Source of the DNA: Liquidambar formosana
Lineage: Eukaryota; Streptophyta; Magnoliopsida; Saxifragales; Altingiaceae
Length of the DNA: 64,000 bases
Assembly: GCA_039720395.1 (NCBI GenBank)
Contig: CM077832.1
Span: 20,294,457-20,358,456, forward strand
Direction of reading: 5' to 3'
Position 1 is the stretch's first letter; each line of letters opens with the position of its first letter. The translations under genes were made by a program, and so were the position numbers. The notes below the pieces were generated by a model, which saw nothing but the letters and a program-made list of their open reading frames with translations, ran no database searches and was not told the DNA's origin. Shown in pieces: positions 1 to 11,458 of the stretch.

Positions 1-747
1 TGGCAGTAATGCCATTAGTACTAACAAAACATATTTCAGTGTAAAAACTGTAGCATCAATTGACATCATACGTTTCAAAGCAACTTTGCCCCTCACTCTT
101 TCTACTTCCAAAGTACAGGTATATATATATATATAAAAGACATATTTTAAGCTCTAAACTCCTCCACACAACTCAAAGGTATTCTAGAATGTTTTAGTAT
201 ACTACATACAATCTCAAAATATATTTAGAAATGTATTATCATAGCTTAACTAAAATTGCAAAATTCAATAAAACTCCAAAGCTTGCAATATTAGGCAACT
301 ACTTCAGTAGATTGACATTGAGAACAGTTCGTAAATAAGTTTTACCACCTAATTCGTAAATTGTTACAATTAAATAATGAAAGGGTTATTTGTTCGGTTT
401 TAAGTTCAATGAGACTCGTGAGATTAACCTATAATTCAGAAGGGGTTTTGTGTAATTTACCCTAACATAATTAGAGGGGAAAAGCTATACTTTCCTTTTA
501 TTTTCATTTTTACTTTTTGAGTGGTGCTACATTTAGCCATGAAATCCAACAAGGCGACAAGCCAGCTTTTCCAATGTATCTTTGAAAGCAAACGAATATA
601 TGTATAAGCACACTAAGAAAAAAAAAATAGAAAAGAAAAAAATAGAAACTATGCTTACACCTTTATATTGTGCAAATTTAAATAAGATCAAACAAATTTT
701 ACCAAAATGAATAGAGAAGCTTGCCAATAGCATAATATAAAAGGTTA
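1..747. other. AT-rich intergenic sequence
   Basis: I see no gene here. The stretch is AT-rich, with a short (TA)n tract near 121-134. The open frames are short and low in complexity. It ends at the target-site copy of the first solo LTR. Confidence 0.6.
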
Positions 748-1183
748 GACACTGTAACACCCGTGATTTGAAAGTAAAGTATTAAGGGTTTAAGCTGCTG
801 AAATTTGGCTAAGTGTGGGGAAAAAGTGAATTTTCGTAAATCTTTGTTTTTAAAGATAATTTTTGGCGGTAATAGAAGTTTATAGTATTATAAGACTTCT
901 GTGATTTTATGGGATTTTATTAGCACATTTGGATTGGGTTCCTCACATGTTTGTTTTAGGAAAATCTGTCGGGCGACAGATTTTGTGCTAAAACTTGGAA
1001 ATGAGATTTTGATATACTTGGAATTTGATTTTTCTGATATTTTATTTGGATTCAAATGGGGGGTTATTTGCTTATTTTCATTAAATAACTTAAAGTAACT
1101 TAAATGTTTTGGATGAAAATAAGGCTGAGGTCTGTACTGATGGAGAGTGGCCTGACTAACTGTCTATTTTTGCTGTCGGTATA

Positions 1184-1345
1184 TTTCAGACGGCTTGAAA
1201 CATGTTTCAGCCGTCTGAAAGACAATTTTCAGCCGGCTGAAAGTTCATGTCAGCCGACTGAAAATTTCAGAGAGCATTGTTTTGTGTTGGGCATTTTCAG
1301 CCGGCTGAAAATACTTGTCAGCTGTCTGAAAGTGTCGGCAGACAG
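1184..1345. repeat. Iterated palindrome array, word TTTCAGCCGGCTGAAA
   Basis: Six or seven variants of a 16-bp palindrome follow one another every 20-30 bp, for example at 1205-1220, 1227-1242 and 1295-1310. Further degenerate copies lie near 1186, 1250 and 1318. They sit inside solo LTR 1 just upstream of a GA-rich tract. The related LTR at 49197 has an array in the equivalent place built on a different word. Confidence 0.85.
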
Positions 1346-2503
1346 TTTTAAAAAAAGGCTTGTTTGACGATTTTACCCCCACTTTCCCTTATTAAACCCA
1401 TTCCTAATGGGTTTCTTACCCATTTTTCGGCAGAAAAGGAAAGAGAGGAGAGAGAGAGAGAGAGAGAAAGAGGAGCTCGACGGTGAGGAGCGTGACCACG
1501 GGAGCTCGGGTCTGACCCCACAACGTATGGATCTTGTGATTTCCACCCTGATCTACACGTGTACACCCTTAGATTCACGTTTCTAGCTACCATTTGTGAG
1601 GTAGGTGCATTTTTCATGGTTGTAAACCATTGTATGCATGATTTGTTATATTATTATGGGTTTTTTTAGCATGTTTACATGATATGATATATGTTTACAT
1701 GGGATTGGGGTTTGAGTTTCTTAATAATTCATATATTTGAGAAATTAGGGTTTTGTTTATGCCCTATTTAGTTATATTGGTGTTGTTTTGCATACCCTCA
1801 CATGATTTGGAATACAATGGTTTGATTTTGAAAACCTATTTGTTAAATCCTTGTAATGGACTATTTAAGGGTCACTTTTATATAAGTGTTGGAAATCTAT
1901 TTTCTTTCTAAAATTATAAATAAAAATGGATGTGATGATAATGGGTACTTTCCGGTCTTAATGACCGTAGTGTTCCCGAAATGAGGTTACTTTCTGGATC
2001 CATGTAGGATTCATAGTGTTTCCTCAAGATGAGGTTACTTTCTAGACCCATATAGGGATCCATAGTGTTCCTCTCATTTCCGCGCGCGAGGGCCCCGCAT
2101 GACCTGGGGAGGATTATTCAGTTTAAAAGACTGATGATGTTATGAATTGCTAGATATGGCGGATTTATGTTATGAATGACTTACATGTTCTCCTGTACTT
2201 GTTTTAAAATTGTGATATGCAACCCCTTATTACCTCATTTTATTTAATTGTTCATAATGGTTTTAAAACCTTGATATACAATCTTGAAAAATGTATCCTA
2301 CTGAGTTTATACTCACGCCTATTTTCAAAACCTTTTGCAAACCTTGAGCAAAGTAAAGATGACTCTTATGAGGAGGCATCACATCGGACTTAGAATATGC
2401 ATTGCATTATGGGTGTTGGGCAGATGTATTTTACAATTTTATGGCTTGTATATTATTTAGACAGACTTATTGTATTATACACTACTTGTATTGACAATAG
2501 AAC

Positions 2504-5228
2504 TGTGATGACCTGAATTTTATAAATATATTTATGATATTTATTTGATCCTATGTGTGCAACTTCACCATAACTTAGGCAAGTGTAGCATAAAATTATG
2601 CACCCACCACTTGCATCTGCTTTGGATATATATATATATGTATAGAGGGATCATTAGCCGCACCCACCACTTGCATCTGCTTTGGATATATATATATATA
2701 TATATATATATGTATAGAGGGATCATTAGCCGCACCCACCACTTGCATCTGTTTTGGATATGTGTATATATATATGTATATATATATATGTATAGAGGGA
2801 TCATTAGCCGCACCCACCACTTGCATCTGCTTTGGATATGTGTATATATATATATTTATATGTATAGAGGGATCGAGACAGAGAGTTAGAGAAAGAGCAA
2901 CAGAGAGAGAAATTGAGGAAGAACAGAGGAGAAAAAAAAAGAGTGGTCTGGTAGAGATTTTTGGCTGAGTTCGTGGAGCTCTCTTAGTGAGGTAAAATCC
3001 TCACCTCCTCTATTGTTGATTTCATATATATATATATATATATATATAAATATCACATACTGTGTATATATATATATGTATATGCAATTTTATTTTCTTA
3101 TGTTATTCTTAGAAAGGATGATCATATTTTATGTTTTTGGGACCAAGGAACACCATGGTACTGTCAAATTTTAGAGAAATTGACTGTAGGTTGAAGTTTT
3201 AGAAATTTTAGAATTTTGGATCATGAAAACCCGAAACTTTAGGCTTAAAAACGAATATGATTTTATAGGATTCTGAATGAATAATTTATATTCGCACGAA
3301 GTACTCCGCATGAGCTTCGATTTGACACTTGAATCACTGAAAACGGTTAAGAAATGAGGGAGATATTAATCATCGAAGTTGGCCCGTTGAACACACGGTG
3401 TAACCCGGTTACACAATTCAACCCGTGGGAGGTTGAAGATGACCCCATAGGTCTATGATCCTATGTGGGTGCATCTGTATACCTTACCGTGTTCTCATGC
3501 ATTTAAAAGCCATACGATAATCATATGAATCCCAAATTTGACCGTTGGACTCGTCTTGGCGGGCCCTACCATGTGGGACCCTTAGTTGATCATTTTGACC
3601 AAGTTTGACTGTAGTTTGACTCTTTGGCCAAATTAATATTTATTAAAAATTCCAGAAAATACCAGAAAATTCCAAAAATTACAGAAAATTCCTAGAAATT
3701 ATAGAGAGTGTTTTAAAAATTATTTTGATGATTTTGGACCACAGTTCACTGTTAGAAGGCCAATAGTAATTTTTGAGTGCGTTATATTTATTTTGAAATT
3801 TACCTAAAGATTACGTATGCATAATTATCAGATTTTATCGGTCCTCGGGAGGACCTTAGGGAGCATTAACGCTACATTCGCATTGTCAGTGTCTATCACG
3901 TGGTTTTGGGTTGGTATTGCTTGCAATTGAGGTAGGAAATGTGGCTTCTTTACATTTAATATGGTGTTGTTCTATAAATGTGATTTTAAATGCCTTAATG
4001 ATATTTTTGGATTTTCCCACTGATTTATAACCAAATATTTTTATTACTTGTTCAAAATTTAGGGAATCCTTCAATATATTATTTGATACGACTGTTTTAT
4101 ATTGTTCCTTAAAGATACATGGTTATATACTCGTTTAAATGTTATTGTGAAATATCTGTTAAATGTGTGGAATTTTCATGATACTTGGATCTTGGAAAAA
4201 TGCTTTATAAATGTTGTTTACTTGGAAATGCTTTAGAAATGTTACTGAAATTCTAGAAATTTATCAAACATGTTTATGGATACTTTTGGACACTAGGATA
4301 TTTATTTGAATGATGGAAAATGTTTTGGATGTATGGACCTTGGGTCTTGGTATGCATCAAACGGGTGGGGGCATCACAATGGAATGGTGTCCTGCGTTGA
4401 GAATACTCCGCGAATAGCAAGTAGGGTAAGGTGCCCTTGGGTGAAAGACCCTGAAGCCCTCGAGGAAGAGCGCCGCGTAGGTGTTGGTTATTTTCAGTGC
4501 TTGGCTGAGCCGAGGGTTGACGTGACAACGTAACCTGTGATCAGCGACGGTTGATGCATGGTTTGATCCCATAGTCTTGGGAATTGGAGATACTATGAGA
4601 ATTTTGGGAAATTAACTCAAAACCCACACAGTATTGATTTGTGACTGATATTTGATTTGAGTTATTAAATGATTTTAATTCATATACCATGTATCTGCAC
4701 ATATATTAATTGTATAGAATCCACACATATTTCCTATTGGGCTTTGTAGCTCATCCTATTATTATTTCAGATGATCAGGTGATGAATGAAGGTTCGCCGA
4801 TGGCGGATGCCTAGTGGCATGATCTGAGGTTGGAATGTGAAGGTTGCATACTAAGATAGTCATGGATGAGGATAGATGCACGTGCATTGCATAGAGACTA
4901 TGCTATTTTGATGTATAGACATTACTATTATTATTGTTATTACAAATATTACTTACTGAACTTTGAATAGTTTGAATCTAGCCTATGTGCCAGGGATGTT
5001 GGCATTATTTTGGGATCATATATTATTATGAGCATGATGTGTGAGCATAACATTTCATGTTAATTATTTGGGTGTTATTGATGAGCTGATACAATTATTA
5101 TAAAAAAAAAAAAATACACGTGGATTTGACTAAGTCTTCCGCAACTTTTATACTCTGACTTATCCATGTGTACACCTTTTTACTTTGACTTTTATCCACG
5201 TGTTGACTCTCCAAGTCGGGGCGTGACA
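2504..5228 (+). mobile_element. Solo LTR 2 (2.7 kb), nested in solo LTR 1
   Basis: It runs from TGTGATGACCTG to GGGGCGTGACA with target duplications AGAAC at 2499-2503 and 5229-5233. There is no internal domain. It belongs to a family related to, but distinct from, solo LTR 1. A reverse-orientation fragment of the same family lies at 6142. A four-copy minisatellite (2598-2875) and several (TA)n tracts expand its 5' third. It inserted into solo LTR 1 after that LTR was already in place. Confidence 0.9.
2598..2875 (+). repeat. Minisatellite, four copies of a 62-77 bp unit
   Basis: The unit starts GCACCCACCACTTGCATCTG, continues through TTTGGATA and a variable (TA/TG)n stretch, and ends with GTATAGAGGGATC. 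Copies start near 2598, 2661, 2732 and 2809. They differ mainly in TA-tract length. The array keeps frames open on both strands, which explains the Tyr/Ile-rich open frames here; these are not genes. Confidence 0.9.
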
Positions 5229-5486
5229 AGAACTATGTGAGAACTAGTATGCCAGCTTAATTTAATTACCTGTTGTGGATGGTTGAATGATTTTGATTTT
5301 AAATTGAACAGGTTTAAACTGTCGAGAACTTGGTATGTCCTATTTTCAGACAGGACCATGCCGGATTTTCTAAAAATATTTTATAAAGCTAAAAAATTTT
5401 TTATTATAAACCATCCTTGAACTACATTTTATTTATTCTTCTTTCTATTGACACGTCATAGCCTATTTTCGGGTCGTGACAGACAC

Positions 5487-6141
5487 GCACCTTCTTTCCT
5501 ACACCACCCATTCCCAAAATTCATTTCTATGGCCAATCTAAATTGGAAGAAGAGGAATATATATTCAGTTAAGCAACATTAACAAATGAGAAGCAACTAT
5601 AAATTTGAACTTTAAAAAAATTCAAAAAATCTTCTATTTAATCCTATCTGAAAAGTTCAAAAAGTAGCATGAGAGCTATCTTTCAAACAAAATATGCATA
5701 GCAATCAACATATCTAAATTGATTACATTTTATTGAGAAAAATCAAATTTAAAAGGAAGTTCTGAAGTATTGATAAGGAAAATTATTCGATTTCAAAGAA
5801 CACCACCAACTAAATGATTACCCCATGCAGTTGCAATGCATATCAGTAAGACAGTAACTAAACAAAGCACCTTGAATAATGCTCTTTCACCCATTGGCTT
5901 CTAAGATATAGGGGTTTTTAAGATGGGTCAAATAGCATTACTCTTTCTAAAATATAGAGAGTAAATTTTTATGAGCATTAGAGTAAACATGAACTTGTTT
6001 GAAGTACTATAACTGATAAAACACACCCATATGTTGATTTATTGAGACTTAAAATTAACCCATTTACTCCAACAAGTTCATGTCTTCTATGATAGTGAAA
6101 AGTGTGTATAGGAAAAAGAAAAGCAAGAGAATTGTTATTAT
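5487..6141. other. Intergenic sequence, nothing recognised
   Basis: AT-rich sequence between two LTR copies. I see no convincing reading frame, repeat or RNA gene. Confidence 0.5.
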
Positions 6142-6690
6142 TGTAACACCCCGACCCGGAGGATCTAAGCGTTGAAAAATCATACACGTGGACAAGTTAG
6201 AGTATGAAAACTGCGGAAGACTTAGTTAAAGATTCACGTATATATATATTTTTAAAAATAATTTTGATAATAAAGATTGTACTAGCTCATCAAAAACATT
6301 AAACCAAAAAGCAATATGAAATGCCATGCTCATGCATTTATAAATATTTAAGACCAAGCTATCATGCCACCCCAAGGTCCAACCTCAAATCCATACATTT
6401 AGTTGTTCGCCTAAACTCTCAACCTTTACCTAAGAATCTGCGTGGAATGCAGGGATGAGCTATGAAACCCAATAGGAATATATGTGACTTTTCAACTAAT
6501 AATATAATGTTGATACATGGGATATTGAGATAAACAGTTCGAAAATCACAAAGTAGTAAACATGTTTTCCAATCAATTATGTGTGGGTTTTCATTTCATA
6601 TCCAAACTTCGTTTTCAAAACCATGGTTCATCCAACATCTATTCTTACCCCCAAAGTAGGGAGGTTAAAAACTGTATCACCCATCGCTGA
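6142..6690 (-). mobile_element. Truncated LTR fragment of the solo LTR 2 family
   Basis: It starts TGTAACACCCCGACCCGG. Read on the minus strand it follows the 3' part of solo LTR 2: the CACGTGGA / GCGGAAGACTTAG stretch and the CCTATTGGG...AGCTCAT stretch match 4723-5228. The far end is lost where hAT transposase sequence begins, near 6.7 kb. No clear target duplication was found, so it is a fragment rather than an intact solo LTR. Confidence 0.7.
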
Positions 6691-6702
6691 CTCTCAGGCT
6701 AA

Positions 6703-7338
6703 TCAACCTCGACACCAACCAAGAAAATATCCACACCATAGGCTCATATATCCAAGGTTTTGGATGGAAGTCCACAAATCAATTGTGAGACACACTCGTG
6801 AAGCTGCTGTGACAAAAATCTCCTTCAACATGTTCCTTTCATTCAAATAAATCTCAATACAGTCTTTTGTCATTGTAGTTCTTGAAACCAAATTAAGCCT
6901 TAGGTTGCAATACACTAACAAATCTTTTAAACCCTTCCTTCTCCACAAAACTAAAGGGTAACTCATCAGCAATAATCATTGAGCCAACTCTTTGTGACAA
7001 AGTTCTTGGTCGAATTTCCAATTAGAAACATTACCTTGGTTTTGTGACATGGATTGAAAATTTAAGAGTTTTTGTTTATGGTTTTGGTTATATGGATATC
7101 TTGGACACTTTGGAAGATGCCTTTTAAGGGTACTAGTTCCTTGAGAACTAGGACAATTAAACAATTTGGAGCAATAGTTACATTTTGCTTGATCACTCCT
7201 ACTTCCATCCCCATTTCACAGTCTTTCAAAATGGCCCCAAACAGCATATTTTCCTTTTTGAGGTTTTTTGCGTTTAGAAGAACTTACCCCAGAAACAGTA
7301 GTAGTAGCATTAGTAGTTGGTGCATTACCCTCAGCCAT
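6703..7338 (-). pseudogene. hAT transposase relic, RICESLEEPER-like (5' part only)
   Basis: Read leftwards from ATG at 7338, it opens with a Ser/Thr-rich N terminus and the basic stretch SSKRKKPQKGKYAVWGHFER. Then comes a BED-type zinc finger (CNYCSKLFNC...GTSTLKRHLPKCP). After that follow stretches typical of RICESLEEPER/DAYSLEEPER hAT proteins, namely LVSRTTMTKDCIEIYLNER and RVCLTIDLWTS. The finger and the later part are in different frames and a stop follows FER, so frameshifts are present. It ends after roughly 210 codons, without the catalytic C-terminal half or the hATC dimerisation domain. It belongs to the hAT element whose 5' end lies near 10441. Confidence 0.85.
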
Positions 7339-8178
7339 ACTTGACATATACCTACCACAACATAGTAAATGATGATTTATATTACCAACATAAATAATAA
7401 AAAATATTTCTGAAATAATGAAAATAATTTTAGTTTCTATGCTTTTAAACTATCTCATATACATTTTTACAAATACCTAGTGAACATTAATTACCAATAA
7501 TTGTTTACAAAATTTTAGAAAAACTCAATCACAAATATATGTTTGTTCGGCATATATATATACATATATAATATATAGTTATGTACAGGGTTTGTTTGGT
7601 GTGTGTGTGTATATATATATATATGGAGATGAAGTGATGGAGAACGAGATGAAGACATAACCTGATGAACTAGTAGCCGATGGGGACTGGGGAAAGAAGA
7701 CTAATTCAAAAAATAAGAAAAATTGACATTCATGGACACTTATTTAAAGAGTCTTTTACGTCAAAGATGGATTATAATCCCATGATTCTATGAGATTTTA
7801 CAGATTTTTTTTTCTTTTTCTTACTAAGAGAGGAGATTTTATAGCTTCTAATAGCAAATAGTCTAAATAAAGCTCCCCTTTTAACCCCCCCAAAAAAAAG
7901 AAGGAAAAAACAATAGAAGGTAACATCTTTCCCCAACCGATTGCACATCTTCCTCCAACAATTTCTCCATCAATTTCTTTGACATACAAGCATCCTATGT
8001 CCACACCAAATGACCAATTGTTAAAAGCCATATTATGTCATATTTAATGCATATAAAAATATTAAAAAATTATATATTATATAGGTCGGGTTCGGGTTGC
8101 CTAACCCCCTTTCCCAAGCCCAACCCGATTTAATTCGGGTTGATATTTTCCAACCTAAGCCTAACCCAATGTATGAAA
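7339..8178 (-). mobile_element. 5' flank of the hAT relic
   Basis: This is the non-coding upstream part of the hAT element. It contains TA and TG/TA microsatellites (7550-7625). At 8083-8175 lies a GGGTT/AACCC-rich subterminal stretch of the kind common in plant hAT ends. I see no other gene. Confidence 0.5.
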
Positions 8179-10359
8179 TGTCACACCCCAAACCCAAAAG
8201 ACTGGATTTAGCGACATGATTGTCATAACCCACATAAGACTACGTCCTACATAGGCTAGACCACTTAACAATATCAACTTATGATAAATTTGTCTCCAGT
8301 AATCCATTCACAATAAAATTCGAATTATAGCATATCTAAAGTACGTCTGAATAATTAAATGAAATAATTGGATAAATCCACATCCATCAAAATAATTTGT
8401 AACCTCCAATAACCTGCTACAATATCCACTGAGACAGCAAATTAAATTCTTCTAACTACTAAAATAAAGTTTCAACTAAACTAGCAGATCAAGCTGTCGA
8501 CACCCTAGCTCTTCGTACGCGGAAGCCACTCACATCAAGCTAATCATCTGTGGGGAAAAATATAAGGGGTGAGCATAACGCTCAGCAAGAAAACATTACA
8601 CAATATATACCGGAAGAGGTCAAGCATATTCGCACGATTGATTTAAAAAACATGAGTAACAAAACGATAGAGTTTTACAATAAATCATTTTTTTCAATTC
8701 GATAGGCATATAAACTTTTAGAAGTAATTCTCTTGCTTTCAATTCAATAAACAATGACATTGAAACGCTTTCGATAACAATTCATTCGATAAATCACTTT
8801 AAAATCACTGATCGATAATACAAATCAATAAAACATTAGTTCATACAAGTATTTCCTCTGGCTAGACTCACATTCAATAGGCGCCCATCATCGTGGGACT
8901 TTACACTACATCAATACTGATGACCAACAGTATTAGAATCCCCTGCTGGCACGGACTAATTTTCCAACAGTATTAGAATCCCCTGTTGGGACGGACCAAT
9001 AATCTAACCAGAGTTCCCACTTATACAAAAAAAAGCATTTGGCAAATATCTTTCACTAATAAAATAGATTCAAAACACGTATGTAAACAATTTCAATAAA
9101 TGACTATTTTGCTTGACCCATAGTACATAAGAAATAACCACTTTAATAGTAAAACAATTTTGAAAACAATTGTCCATAAATCATTGGCTCACAAAAGAGG
9201 AATAAAAATCAGATTTATTTTTATTTAAACAAAGAGGGCGATACATTGTGCAAGTTCCCTTACCTCAAGCCAAACCTTCAACAATCCAAGCAATCAAACT
9301 CCTAACAATCTCAACGCTACTTAGAAGGTAAAATCAATAATATTATTTATCAATAAATCATACTTAAACTAAATGGTCTCTCCAACTAGATGGTGCGTTA
9401 CGTTAAGGGTTCAACGTCTAATTCTCACGGCCTTATAATGCTTACTATATTTAATATAATTAATATATACACTAACGTGGCATTAAAATAGACTCATGTT
9501 AAATTATAAGTTTAATAGTTTTGAATTACTTTTTAACACAGAAAAGTTACCAGTCCATCCGAGGGAAGTTGACTGTCAACAGATGTGAAGTTGACAGTCA
9601 GAATGTAGTAAAACAGCAGCAGATTTCTGTATTAACTTCCTATGCTACCCAAGGCAAAAGTAGAAGTTCACCTACTAATTTTCCCTCAACATCAGTCCCT
9701 AAATCTGTGGAAAAGATGTTTGTGGAAGGGTCTATGGTAGGGTTTGAGAAAAATTTGTAGTGTTAGACATGGGAAGTAGTGGAAACCACCATTTTTGACT
9801 TTTCTTATCACCCAAACCCAAAGAAAGTATTGGTGGTTGGATGATCTTGTGCAGCAGCTATGGAGGGGTTTTTGAGTGGTGATGGTGATGGTTTAGTGAT
9901 TGTAGAAGTGATAGAGATGGAGGATTGGATTAGAGAAGAAAATCTTGGTAACACAGTAAAGTTACCAGTCAACAGATGGTAAGTTACCTGTAAACAGACA
10001 CGAAGTTGGCAGTCAATTCGTACAAAACAGCATTAGCTCCTTTCTTTTTCCTTCTCTCTTGCTTTCTTTTCTTTTTTCTCTCTTTACATTGTTTTCAGTC
10101 AAAAGAATATAAATCCTCCTTAAAGGTTTCTTATATAGGGTGCAAGTTAATCCTAACCTAATTAGGATTACCTTCAAAGTTAGTGTTTGATTGGGATACG
10201 AACACTATCACTCATTGATTAGAAAACAATCACCTTGTTTGGCTACAAATTGAATGTGTTCAAGGTTAATCCTAATTTAACTCATACGTTTAAATCTAAT
10301 TAAAGGCAATCAATTTTTTAGTTAATTAATTACATCTAAGAAAAATTCGGGGTTTTACA
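8179..10359 (-). mobile_element. Solo LTR 4 (2.2 kb), minus orientation
   Basis: On the plus strand it reads TGTCACACCCCAAACCC ... TTCGGGGTTTTACA, bounded by the 5-bp repeat TGAAA (8174-8178 and 10360-10364). There is no internal domain. The pattern GAGCATAACGCTCAG near 8572 matches, in reverse, the CTACTGAGTNNNNACTCACGCC block of solo LTRs 1 and 3, so it is a relative in the opposite orientation. Two arrays of a TTGACnGTCAA-like word occur at 9565-9603 and 9957-10020. It sits within the 5' region of the hAT relic. Confidence 0.88.
9540..10025. repeat. Two clusters of an inverted word, TTGACnGTCAA
   Basis: Around 9567-9602 the sequence reads GTTGACTGTCAAC, then GTTGACAGTCA. Near 9963-10018 a second cluster carries related words (CCAGTCAAC, GTTGGCAGTCAATTC). 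They lie in solo LTR 4 and resemble in arrangement the palindrome arrays of solo LTRs 1 and 3, with a different core. Confidence 0.65.
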
Positions 10360-10364
10360 TGAAA

Positions 10365-10441
10365 ACTATTTGTCAAATCCGTCTATTGACCGGGTTGGGT
10401 TTGGGTTGGGTAGGTTCAACCCACCCAAGTTGTAGCCCTAC
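10365..10441 (-). mobile_element. hAT 5' terminal stretch
   Basis: Read on the minus strand it starts near TAGGGCTACAACTTGGGTGG and continues into repeated GGGTTGAACC / CCCAACCC words, a common design of plant hAT termini. It is separated from 8178 only by solo LTR 4. The opposite terminus is not visible, so the element is incomplete and no target duplication can be named. Confidence 0.55.
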
Positions 10442-10531
10442 TCAAAACCGATCAAACCGCAATGACTTTCACCCTTATTAGCTTACAAGGTATAGTGTAA
10501 AATATTGCAAACGACCCCCACAACAAAATAC

Positions 10532-11458
10532 CAATGTTTTAAAACCCGGACCGGACCGCCTGGTTCAACCAGTTGAACCGTTGACCGGTCTAAGTTCCGG
10601 TCTAGATGAACCCTTAAAACCGTTTGAGATAAAAAACCGGCCGGGTTTTTTATTAAGCCAAAAAACAAAAGCTGCAGCCCAAAGCCCCAACATTTTCGAT
10701 TCATTAGGGCTTTTCGTCAGTCTTCCAAAGCTGTTCTCACATGGCCAGGTGCGACTTCTCTTTTCTAATCTCCTCTTCTTTCTTCTATTTCCTAATCTAT
10801 CTTCTCTCTGTCTCTATTTCACTCTTCATCGTTGTCTCTAGTCTCTAGTTCCCTTTTCTCTTTGATTTTTCTATTCCAAAATTTTTACTTCTCTTACTCC
10901 TCTATTTTTTTTTTTTTTGGGGTAGATTTTCTCTTGCTTTTCTCTTCTATTTGAAGTCTGTGACTTGTAAAGCACTCAATATATGGTGCTTTAATCGGTT
11001 ATAGTGCTTCACACCTGTTCGTGTTTTCTCTCCAAAGCTCATAAAAACTTACTTTTTTATTTTATTTTTTATAATCGTCTATGACACAATTTTTACAATT
11101 TTCATTCTAATTTGTGCCTTTTATCTTTTTTATCATTTTCCCTCCATTTGAATGGAGATGCTTTACTTAAAAACCATTTGAGAAGAAGATATAAAATAAT
11201 TTATTGCTTTTCTTGTTCACAGAATACTGTACTTGAATTATATTTTATGATAGAGTCGTGCTATATATTTTTAAAGAGTTAGAATTGTTTGGAAAAATTT
11301 TGGAAACTTTTTAATATTTATAGCTAATTAATAATTAATATATTTATTATATCACGATGACATCACGGGTTAACTCCGGTTGACCGGATGGTTGAACCGG
11401 TGACCCTTAGCCCGGTGATTTTTCCGGTTCGATCAATGGTCTGGGTTTTAAAACATTG
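10532..11458. mobile_element. Small TIR element abutting the PPR gene (hAT-like)
   Basis: The left end CAATGTTTTAAAACCCGGACC is mirrored by the right end GGTCTGGGTTTTAAAACATTG. CCGG/GGTT-rich subterminal repeats lie inside both ends. The flanks CAAAATAC (10524-10531) and CAGAACAC (11459-11466) agree at 6 of 8 positions, consistent with an old 8-bp hAT target duplication. The interior is T-rich and non-coding. The right end contains the first in-frame ATG codons of the PPR open frame. Confidence 0.7.

Larger units (their letters stand above)
753..5481 (+). mobile_element. Solo LTR 1 (about 2.0 kb, split by solo LTR 2)
   Basis: It begins TGTAACACCCGTG and ends GGGTCGTGACA, flanked by the 5-bp direct repeat GACAC (748-752 and 5482-5486), the hallmark of LTR-retrotransposon integration. 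No gag or pol sequence lies inside, so it is a solo LTR left by LTR-LTR recombination. Removing the nested LTR and its duplicated target leaves about 2.0 kb. Its first 400 bp align by eye with the solo LTR at 49197, so the two are one family (a Ty3/gypsy type is likely from the TGTAACACCC start, but this is inferred). It contains the palindrome array at 1184-1345 and a GA-rich tract at 1440-1470. Strand is given relative to its relatives only. Confidence 0.9.

Noticed and set aside
2545..2968. Overlapping open frames on both strands rich in Tyr/Ile
   Set aside because: They are made by the minisatellite and TA tracts of solo LTR 2 and carry no domain.
4274..4572. Overlapping open frames on both strands near 4.3-4.6 kb
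   Set aside because: They lie within solo LTR 2 and a related stretch is non-coding in the reverse fragment at 6142.
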